Source: Chlorobiota bacterium (lineage in GTDB: Bacteria > Bacteroidota > Bacteroidia > Flavobacteriales > Flavobacteriaceae). From it: a stretch of 5,220 nucleotides of DNA. The stretch lies in the NCBI GenBank assembly GCA_013151975.1, contig JAADHG010000157.1, positions 1 to 5,220 of the forward strand, in the 5' to 3' direction. Every line of letters starts with the position of its first letter. Positions within the stretch are counted from its first letter, which is position 1. Shown in pieces: positions 1-4,772 of the stretch. The notes under the pieces are model-generated. The model saw only the letters and a list, made by a program, of their open reading frames with translations, did not search any database and was not told the origin of the DNA. The position numbers were made by a program, and so were the translations under genes.

Positions 1-550
1 AATTTGTCCGCTTTACAATTACAAATCGTGTTTCGTTATTTTTTATAGTTTGAATACTTGCTGCTAAAATATCTAATTGGAAAATTTCAGCTGCCAAAAT
101 ACTTGCAATAGCACCTATATTTTTTAGCCGCCCATCATGAATACGTTTTGCAACTTCGGCAGTGTCTTTATCTTCTACCAATTTAATATGTGGGTGCTTT
201 TTAAAGAACTCTTTACATTGCAACAACGCCATTGGATGTGAATATACCTCTTTAATATCCTTAATATTTTGCCTAGGTAAAACCATTAAATTATGCTGAA
301 TGTCTAAATATTTTTCGCCAACAATATGTAATTGATGGCTATCTATTAACGCATAGTTAGGTATAATAGAACCTGCAATAGAATTCTCTATCGCCATAAT
401 CGCTGCATCACATTCTGTACTTAATAAACGCTCTACAACCTTATCGAATGTTAAACATTCTTTAGCTGAAATTTGTTTGTCAAAATATTGCTGTGACACA
501 ATATGATGGAACGATCCTTTTACACCTTGTATAGCTACCGATTTAATCAC
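1..550 (-). CDS. pheA: Prephenate dehydratase, N-terminal 183 codons (3' end beyond window)
   Basis: This enzyme decarboxylates and dehydrates prephenate to phenylpyruvate, the committed cytoplasmic step of phenylalanine synthesis. The visible part is the periplasmic-binding-like catalytic domain. It shows the opening IQGVKGSFHH (residues 7-16), the ENS motif in AIENSIAGSI (53-62), SHPMALLQC (104-112; many homologues have HPQ) and the catalytic TRF motif (174-176). The C-terminal ACT domain that would bind Phe lies outside the window. The start is GTG at 550: an in-frame TAA lies two codons upstream (556-554), the first in-frame ATG would remove the conserved N-terminus, and family similarity begins at once. 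No chorismate mutase domain precedes it, so this is the monofunctional type. It sits downstream of an aromatic leader peptide and terminator, so attenuation is the likely control. In relatives pheA heads a longer aromatic operon, which cannot be checked here. Confidence 0.95.
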   Translation of the reverse strand, partial: MIKSVAIQGVKGSFHHIVSQQYFDKQISAKECLTFDKVVERLLSTECDAAIMAIENSIAGSIIPNYALIDSHQLHIVGEKYLDIQHNLMVLPRQNIKDIKEVYSHPMALLQCKEFFKKHPHIKLVEDKDTAEVAKRIHDGRLKNIGAIASILAAEIFQLDILAASIQTIKNNETRFVIVKRTN

Positions 551-571
551 AATTTAGTTGTTTTTTATGAG

Positions 572-591
572 ATTCCAATCTTCATTGGAAT
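572..591. repeat. Perfect hairpin between attenuator and pheA start
   Basis: The arms ATTCCAAT (572-579) and ATTGGAAT (584-591) form a perfect 8-bp stem with a 4-base loop. In the pheA transcript the hairpin ends about 21 bases before the GTG start. No U-tract follows, so it does not look like a terminator. It could stabilise the processed mRNA or affect initiation; this is inference. Confidence 0.55.
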
Positions 592-593
592 TT

Positions 594-616
594 GTTAAAC
601 AAACGTGTTGAACAAA
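594..616. repeat. Short imperfect tandem repeat
   Basis: Two 10-base units, GTTAAACAAA (594-603) and GTTGAACAAA (607-616), differ at one base and are separated by CGT. They lie between the terminator U-tract and the small hairpin before pheA. No function is evident, and the AT-rich composition makes a chance origin possible. Confidence 0.4.
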
Positions 617-643
617 AAAAGTCCCGATTTTACATCGAGACTT
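614..643 (-). terminator. Intrinsic terminator of the phe attenuator
   Basis: On the minus strand the arms AAGTCTCGAT (643-634) and ATCGGGACTT (628-619) form a 10-bp stem with one G-U pair and a 5-base loop (GTAAA). Transcription then runs into seven consecutive T residues (620-614), the last stem pairs overlapping the T-run. This is a textbook Rho-independent terminator. It lies between the leader ORF stop (667) and the pheA start (550), so it would end transcription before the structural gene unless the stem is prevented from forming. Confidence 0.9.
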
Positions 644-685
644 ACAATTTAATTTATATCTATAAATTACATATATAACATCTCG
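636..685 (-). promoter_or_regulatory. Predicted antiterminator competing with the phe terminator
   Basis: Hand folding of the transcript shows CGAGAU-G-UU (685-677, one bulged G) pairing with AAGUCUCG (643-636), which is the 5' arm of the terminator. The stem continues through 676-674 with 646-644. Above a small internal loop, 669-662 pairs with 657-650 in eight AU pairs closed by AGAU. Forming this fold destroys the terminator. Its 5' strand lies in leader codons 20-23 and the upper stem contains the leader stop codon (669-667). A ribosome that finishes the leader would therefore block it, whereas one stalled at Phe codons 12-16 would leave it free. Free energies were not computed. Confidence 0.7.
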
Positions 686-744
686 CTCCTCTTGCTAAAA
701 AAGAAATAAAACCAGCTATAATATGTAAAATTTGTTGTTTTCAT
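667..744 (-). CDS. Aromatic-rich leader peptide of the phe attenuator
   Basis: This 25-codon ORF runs from ATG (744-742) to TAA (669-667). Residues 6-16 read FTYYSWFYFFF, so nine of eleven are aromatic: five Phe, three Tyr and one Trp. Another Tyr is at position 24. Four of the five Phe codons are TTT and one is TTC. The ORF lies directly upstream of an intrinsic terminator and of pheA, as expected for a ribosome-stalling attenuator that senses charged tRNA-Phe, possibly with Tyr and Trp as secondary signals. The peptide itself probably has no function. The phe leader PheL of enteric bacteria has the same logic, but this sequence is not recognisably homologous. Chance is very unlikely given composition, position and the competing RNA folds. 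Confidence 0.88.
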   Translation of the reverse strand: MKTTNFTYYSWFYFFFSKRSEMLYM

Positions 745-781
745 CTTGTAAATGATTTGGCTAATGTAAATAATATTTTTA

Positions 782-794
782 CAAATCAAAGTAC
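782..794 (-). promoter_or_regulatory. Weak candidate promoter for the phe leader transcript
   Basis: The minus strand reads GTACTTTGATTTG here, about 40 bases before the leader ATG. TTGATTTG (789-782) matches the Bacteroidota -7 box TANNTTTG at five of six fixed positions. No clear -33 TTTG was found upstream. The position suits a short leader RNA, but the match is imperfect. Confidence 0.25.
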
Positions 795-830
795 TAATGC
801 CTATTTTTCGATATTTGACATAATTTTAAA

Positions 831-856
831 GATTAATAGAGAATTCTATATTAATC
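831..856. promoter_or_regulatory. 26-bp near-perfect palindrome, candidate operator
   Basis: The arms GATTAATA (831-838) and TATTAATC (849-856) flank the self-complementary core AGAATTCT (840-847). The only mismatched pair is 839/848, so 12 of 13 base pairs match. With no loop it resembles a binding site for a dimeric regulator more than an RNA hairpin. It lies in the divergent region about 87 bp upstream of the phe leader ATG and about 105 bp upstream of gldA, so it could act on either unit. The regulator is unknown. Confidence 0.5.
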
Positions 857-916
857 CTGTTTAACCCATTATATTTTTTGAATAATATTTATTAGTTCGG
901 TGAATCAAAATCCATG

Positions 917-929
917 AATAGTAACTATT
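917..929. repeat. Small palindrome just upstream of the gldA promoter-like box
   Basis: AATAGT and ACTATT surround a central A, giving a 6+1+6 inverted repeat that ends 8 bp before the TANNTTTG-like box at 937. Its place in the expected promoter spacer would suit a regulator site. It is short and AT-rich, so chance remains likely. Confidence 0.25.
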
Positions 930-936
930 TAATGTT

Positions 937-944
937 TATTTTTG
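937..944 (+). promoter_or_regulatory. Bacteroidota -7 box candidate for gldA
   Basis: TATTTTTG matches the Bacteroidota housekeeping -7 consensus TANNTTTG at every fixed position. It lies 16 bp before the gldA ATG, which would give a very short leader. No good -33 TTTG is seen at the usual distance, so the call rests on one box and its position. Confidence 0.45.
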
Positions 945-960
945 ATTAAATCTTTTTTAT

Positions 961-1857
961 ATGTCCATTAAAGTAGAACAGCTTACCAAAGTTTACGGAA
1001 CTCAAAAAGCCTTGAATAATGTGTCCTTTGAAGTAAAGAAACCAGAAATAGTTGGTTTTTTAGGACCTAATGGCGCAGGAAAATCTACAATGATGAAGAT
1101 TTTAACCACTTACATAAACGCCACTGAAGGTAGTGCTTCAGTTAATGGGCACGATGTTGTTACAAATACCAAAGCTGCACAACAAAGTGTTGGGTATTTA
1201 CCAGAGCACAACCCCTTATATTTAGATATGTATGTGAGGGAATATTTAGCCTTTAATGCGCGTATTTATAATATTGACAGCGCACGTATCAATGACATTG
1301 TTGAGCTTACAGGACTTACTCCTGAAGCTCATAAAACTATTGGACAGCTCTCTAAAGGCTATCGGCAACGTGTAGGGCTCGCTAATGCTTTACTCCACAA
1401 TCCTGATGTGCTTATTTTAGATGAACCAACAACAGGTTTAGACCCAAACCAATTGGTAGAAATTAGAGCTTTAATTAAAAACATTGGTAAAGAAAAAACA
1501 GTATTTCTTTCTACACACATTATGCAGGAAGTAGAAGCCATGTGCGACCGCGTTATTATTATAAATAAAGGCAAAATTGTAGCCGATAAAAAACTACATG
1601 AACTTAGAGAAAGCAAAGAACAAACCGTTATTGTTGAGTTTGATTATCGTGTAGAAGATGCTTTTTTAAAGCAATTACCTAAAGTTAAAACGGTTGTAAA
1701 CACTCATGCTTTTGTATATGAAATCACTTTTACAACCTCTGAAGATATGCGCTCTTATGTATTTGACTTTGCCCATGATAACGATTTGAAAATTCTACAG
1801 CTTAACCAGAAAAACGCAAGTTTAGAGAGTTTGTTTAGAGAGTTAACTGCTGAGTAG
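961..1857 (+). CDS. gldA: GldA, gliding-motility-associated ABC transporter ATP-binding subunit
   Basis: This 298-residue protein is an ATP-binding subunit of the DrrA/NodI-like ABC group. It shows Walker A GPNGAGKST (35-43), the signature LSKGYRQR (130-137), Walker B VLILDEP (150-156), D-loop GLDP (159-162) and switch histidine STH (184-186). At the Q-loop it has GYLPEHNPLY (79-88), with Glu where many ABC proteins have Gln. Residues from about 220 form a C-terminal extension. From memory, length and sequence agree closely with Flavobacterium GldA, which is thought to work with the membrane proteins GldF and GldG at the inner membrane. Those genes are not next to it here, as is usual for gldA. 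Some gliding relatives lack GldAFG, so motility cannot be concluded from this gene. All catalytic motifs are intact. The ATG at 961 fits the family N-terminus. Confidence 0.9.
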   Translation: MSIKVEQLTKVYGTQKALNNVSFEVKKPEIVGFLGPNGAGKSTMMKILTTYINATEGSASVNGHDVVTNTKAAQQSVGYLPEHNPLYLDMYVREYLAFNARIYNIDSARINDIVELTGLTPEAHKTIGQLSKGYRQRVGLANALLHNPDVLILDEPTTGLDPNQLVEIRALIKNIGKEKTVFLSTHIMQEVEAMCDRVIIINKGKIVADKKLHELRESKEQTVIVEFDYRVEDAFLKQLPKVKTVVNTHAFVYEITFTTSEDMRSYVFDFAHDNDLKILQLNQKNASLESLFRELTAE

Positions 1858-1861
1858 TTAA
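1843..1861. repeat. Weak inverted repeat spanning the two convergent stop codons
   Basis: TTAACT (1843-1848) and AGTTAA (1856-1861) could form a 6-bp AT-rich stem with a 7-base loop. It spans the gldA stop TAG (1855-1857) and the convergent gene's stop TAA (1860-1858). No U-tract follows on either strand, so it is at best a weak bidirectional terminator. Confidence 0.25.
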
Positions 1862-2607
1862 TCCTCAAAAATAAGCTGTCCTGTATAAAATTGCTCCACA
1901 GTAACAATTGGAGGTTGGTTAACGGCAATGACGTTTCCTGTACTTCGCAATTCTCCAGTAATAGATTGTTGCGGATTTACAACCATATCGTTACTACTTC
2001 TATGAAACACACTTACGTTTTGAGCAATGAGGTTTCTACCTTCAAAACGGCTCGCTCCTGCAAAAAAGCCAACATTTAAATTTTCAACTTGTCCTGAAAT
2101 ATAAAAAAAGGAAATATTATTGGCTACAACTCTTAACCGAGTGCTGTTTATTTCTAATCTAAAATCGCCAACGGTAAAACTATCTGGAGCATTAAAGTCT
2201 TCTGAGATTAATGTTAAGTCATTATAATTTAAGACACCTTGAGAAGAAATATCGTACTGTGTCGAGCTTCTTATTTCAACTATGTTTGGCGCGGTAACAT
2301 ATATTTTAGTTATCCCAAAATCTCGAACATAATTGCAGGTGTTGTTATCTGTTAACTGCAAAACGTCATCAACAACCAATACTTCAACATCATTCATTAA
2401 ATTTTTTCCTGTTTCAATAATGACTTGATATGTTATTCCTTCTGTTAGTATGAGTTCTATATCACGATTTACCAAAATCTTTGTAAATGCACCAACAGTA
2501 ACTTCCTGTTGAATAATTGGACCTGAAGTTTGGAAACAATCATTAGCGTCTTCACTATTGCAAGCAAAAACAAGTAGTATTGATAGTATGTATACTGCTT
2601 TTTTCAC
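1858..2607 (-). CDS. GIN-domain (DUF2807) lipoprotein
   Basis: This 249-residue protein begins with a lipoprotein signal: basic MKK, a hydrophobic stretch (4-15), and LVFAC with Cys16 as the predicted lipidation site. The mature start CNSED is acidic just after Cys, resembling the lipoprotein export signal that sends Bacteroidota lipoproteins to the cell surface. Residues about 33-245 look like the DUF2807 'putative auto-transporter adhesin head GIN' fold: repeated short beta strands (for example LTLISEDF, LEINSTRLRVVANN, LNVGFFAGASRFEGRNL) with no catalytic motif. Function is unknown; a surface or adhesive role is only the family name's suggestion. The start is GTG at 2607, overlapping the upstream stop as GTGA, which points to translational coupling. 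No ATG occurs in frame before codon 71, so GTG is the only start that keeps the signal peptide. The stop codon abuts the gldA stop with no spacer. Confidence 0.82.
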   Translation of the reverse strand: MKKAVYILSILLVFACNSEDANDCFQTSGPIIQQEVTVGAFTKILVNRDIELILTEGITYQVIIETGKNLMNDVEVLVVDDVLQLTDNNTCNYVRDFGITKIYVTAPNIVEIRSSTQYDISSQGVLNYNDLTLISEDFNAPDSFTVGDFRLEINSTRLRVVANNISFFYISGQVENLNVGFFAGASRFEGRNLIAQNVSVFHRSSNDMVVNPQQSITGELRSTGNVIAVNQPPIVTVEQFYTGQLIFED

Positions 2608-3695
2608 AACCTAATTCCTATACCAAGTTCAACTGCTTCTGCTTTTGCTCCATGTGCTTTTACTGTAATGGCACCAAACCATTTGTCTCCAAAATAGCGC
2701 TTTAATCCCGCTCTAGCATATGTTCTTCCTTCAAAATCATAAGGATAATACACGTAATAGCCAAACTGTGTTATTATGGATATTTTATTAATAAATAATT
2801 CATGTCCAACAAATAAACTCACCCGTTTGTAATCGGTGTTTCCATCTTCATTCCGATCTGGAAAGGATACAGCGTTAAACTTAATAAGCTCTTTTAAAAA
2901 ATTGGAAAAGAAAACCTCTGTACCAAACTGAAAAGCACTTTTATAATTAATACGCTTATCTGCATAAGCTGAAAAAATATAAAACGGAAACTGACCACTC
3001 CCAATAATATCACTGCTATTAACGCCGCTTCTAAATACAATATTATACCTTATGGGTTCTGTGAATTTTTCTTTGCCATCTGGAATGATATAATCTGGTT
3101 CTTCTTCAGATAAATTATAAGTTAACCCAGCACTAAGTGTAATTGAATTAATACTTGTATTAGGTGCTTTTACATTTGCATTAGAATAGTGAATTATAGA
3201 CAAGCCTGCTTGAACTCCAATATTATCAATAATACGTTCTTTTTTATAATTAAGCATTAGATAAGTACTACTTAAAAACCTAGAACCAAAAGCAATATTT
3301 TTAGGATTGTCTATCTTATCATACGGATTTGTCGTAAAAGCTATTCCTTGACCTACACGAAACATTAAATGTCGTTTAAAAAAATAGAAGTTATAATGTG
3401 CATACAACCCAAAATTATTTCCTAAAACGTCGTTCTTTAAATTCTGATAGGTAAAAGACACACCATAATCAGGAAAATTATAGCGTTGCTCCCAAGCTTC
3501 ATTTCCAAATGTTTTTTTATTCCAACTTAAAATAACACCTTCAGGGTGACCTTTAATTAAATGAAGAATACTATTGTTGTGTAACGCAATATTCCCTTTA
3601 AAATAATTAATATCTATATAGGAAGAATTTTCCTGTTCTTGTGCAAAAGTTAGAACACTAAAAACAAAAAAAATGTAGGTTAAAAATGGCCTCAT
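2604..3695 (-). CDS. PagL-like outer-membrane protein (acyloxyacyl hydrolase / lipid A 3-O-deacylase family)
   Basis: This 363-residue protein has a signal peptide (hydrophobic 3-17, probable cleavage after FAQ at 17-19) and alternating aromatic and polar strands to the C-terminus (ELGIGIRL), typical of an outer-membrane beta-barrel. The sequence HYSNANVKAPN (169-179) matches the His-x-Ser-Asn-Ala active-site motif of PagL, giving His169 and Ser171 as candidate catalytic residues. PagL enzymes remove the 3-O acyl chain of lipid A. By my recollection of P. aeruginosa PagL (His126, Ser128, Glu140), the position matching Glu140 is Asn183 here. The protein is about twice the length of classical PagL. 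Residues about 215-363 form a second strand-rich region after a charged linker (196-213). Activity is therefore uncertain. It lies 36 bp after metF and overlaps the following GIN lipoprotein gene by four bases. Confidence 0.75.
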   Translation of the reverse strand: MRPFLTYIFFVFSVLTFAQEQENSSYIDINYFKGNIALHNNSILHLIKGHPEGVILSWNKKTFGNEAWEQRYNFPDYGVSFTYQNLKNDVLGNNFGLYAHYNFYFFKRHLMFRVGQGIAFTTNPYDKIDNPKNIAFGSRFLSSTYLMLNYKKERIIDNIGVQAGLSIIHYSNANVKAPNTSINSITLSAGLTYNLSEEEPDYIIPDGKEKFTEPIRYNIVFRSGVNSSDIIGSGQFPFYIFSAYADKRINYKSAFQFGTEVFFSNFLKELIKFNAVSFPDRNEDGNTDYKRVSLFVGHELFINKISIITQFGYYVYYPYDFEGRTYARAGLKRYFGDKWFGAITVKAHGAKAEAVELGIGIRL

Positions 3696-3714
3696 TAACT
3701 AATTACTTGTATAA

Positions 3715-3722
3715 CAAAAGTA
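3715..3722 (-). promoter_or_regulatory. Bacteroidota -7 box candidate for the envelope gene pair
   Basis: TACTTTTG on the minus strand fits TANNTTTG at all fixed positions. It lies in the 36-bp gap between the metF stop and the PagL-like gene, 19 bp before that ATG. No convincing -33 box is visible in the end of metF. It may let the envelope pair be transcribed apart from metH-metF. Confidence 0.4.
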
Positions 3723-3731
3723 ATAGAATAA

Positions 3732-4688
3732 TTAAAATAACTGTGAAGCAATGGCTTTTATATTATCACTTTTCCCCATAGAGTAGTAATGCAACACTGG
3801 AATTCCTGCCTTTTGAAGCTCTTTGGATTGTTGTACACACCATTCAATACCTACTTGACGCACCTGAGCATTATCTTTACATCTTACAATTTCCATAATT
3901 AATGCTTCTGGCAAATCCACATGAAATCGATGTGGAATTAAATTTAACTGCTTTTTTGTGGCAATAGGTTTTAATCCTGGAATAATGGGAACAGTAATCC
4001 CTTCTTTTCGGCATTTATCTACAAACTCAAAATATTTCTGATTATCAAAAAACATTTGTGTCACTATATAAGTCGCTCCATTTTTAATCTTCCTTTTTAA
4101 AAAATGAATATCACTTTCTAAACTTGGTGCTTCCATGTGCTTTTCAGGATATGCCGCAACTCCAGTACAAAAATTAGTAGATGCTGTGTTTTGTAAATCT
4201 TCATCTAGATAAACTCCTTTATTCAAGTCTTCAATTTGCGAGACTAAGTCACAGGCATAAACATGTCCTTCTTTTTCTGGTTTAAAATACGTTTCGCTTT
4301 TAACAGCGTCTCCTCGTAATGCCATAACGTTTTGAATACCTAAAAAATCTAAATCTATCAAGAAATTTTCGGTGTCTTCTTTAGTAAAACCTCCACATAA
4401 AATATGCGGAATAGCATCTACCTTATATTTATTTTGAATTGCAGCACAAATTCCAACAGTACCTGGTCGCTTTCTAACAACTTGCTTTTTTAATAATCCA
4501 TTTTCTTGTTCTTTGAAGACATATTCTTCTCTGTGATAAGTAACGTCAATAAATGGCGGTTTAAATTCCATTAACGGATCAATATTATCAAAAATAGATT
4601 GTATGTGTTGCCCTTTTAAAGGCGGTAAAATTTCGAAAGAAAACTGTGTCTTTCCGTTTGCTTTTTTTATGTGTTCTGTTACTTTCAT
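3732..4688 (-). CDS. metF: Methylenetetrahydrofolate reductase
   Basis: This 318-residue TIM-barrel flavoprotein reduces 5,10-methylene-THF to 5-methyl-THF in the cytoplasm, supplying the methyl group for methionine synthase. It carries the family motifs FSFEILPP (16-23, Glu19 as the expected proton donor), ALRGD (123-127, Asp127 near the flavin), GVAAYPEKHMEA (176-187), TQMFFD (210-215) and PIIPGLKPI (234-242). It is slightly longer than E. coli MetF (about 296 residues), with extra sequence around 55-77 and 133-172. No eukaryotic-type regulatory domain is present. It follows metH by 84 bp on the same strand, and the two products act in consecutive steps. An AGGAA sequence six bases before the ATG comes from the 3' arm of a repeat hairpin. 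The ATG at 4688 fits the family N-terminus. Confidence 0.96.
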   Translation of the reverse strand: MKVTEHIKKANGKTQFSFEILPPLKGQHIQSIFDNIDPLMEFKPPFIDVTYHREEYVFKEQENGLLKKQVVRKRPGTVGICAAIQNKYKVDAIPHILCGGFTKEDTENFLIDLDFLGIQNVMALRGDAVKSETYFKPEKEGHVYACDLVSQIEDLNKGVYLDEDLQNTASTNFCTGVAAYPEKHMEAPSLESDIHFLKRKIKNGATYIVTQMFFDNQKYFEFVDKCRKEGITVPIIPGLKPIATKKQLNLIPHRFHVDLPEALIMEIVRCKDNAQVRQVGIEWCVQQSKELQKAGIPVLHYYSMGKSDNIKAIASQLF

Positions 4689-4694
4689 ATTTAT

Positions 4695-4714
4695 TTCCTG
4701 CGAAAGCAGGAATC
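4695..4714 (-). repeat. Dispersed-repeat half element: perfect hairpin touching the metF start
   Basis: On the minus strand TTCCTGC (4712-4706) and GCAGGAA (4701-4695) form a perfect 7-bp stem around the loop TTTC. The GATTCCTGCTTTCGCAGGAA sequence resembles an intergenic repeat common in many bacterial genomes, whose chance translation gives IPAFAG-type peptides. It ends six bases before the metF ATG. Confidence 0.7.
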
Positions 4715-4738
4715 TTATTAATGTTAATTTTTATTATA

Positions 4739-4767
4739 TGAGATACTGAAACAAGTTCAGCATGACA
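4739..4767 (-). repeat. Dispersed-repeat half element: TGTCATGCTGAA hairpin
   Basis: On the minus strand this begins TGTCATG and contains CTGAACTTGTTTCAG (4760-4746), a 5-bp stem with a 5-base loop. The stem extends by two more pairs past one mismatch. I recognise the pattern from many Bacteroidota intergenic regions, where it often faces a second copy ending in ATGACA; its chance translation is the CHAELVSVSH peptide. Here it starts five bases after the metH stop. The 24 bases between it and the second hairpin are almost pure A/T. Confidence 0.7.
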
Positions 4768-4772
4768 AATAA

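Noticed and set aside
614..744. T-box, PyrR-like or metabolite riboswitch instead of a leader peptide attenuator
   Set aside because: The region is too short for a T-box specifier and antiterminator layout and shows no T-box consensus. The aromatic ORF explains the terminator more simply.
865..890. TATTTTTTG-type sequence as a gldA promoter
   Set aside because: The spacing between TA and TTTG is one base too long for TANNTTTG, and a full match lies closer to gldA at 937-944.
1359..1616. An 85-codon minus-strand reading frame inside gldA
   Set aside because: It lies wholly antisense to the conserved signature and Walker B region of gldA and has no recognisable features.
1891..2079. A 62-codon plus-strand reading frame inside the GIN gene
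   Set aside because: It is antisense to a well-supported lipoprotein gene and its sequence resembles no protein I know.
4689..4772. SAM or cobalamin riboswitch between metH and metF
   Set aside because: The spacer is only 84 bp, lies inside the cluster, and consists of two simple repeat hairpins with no multi-helix junction.
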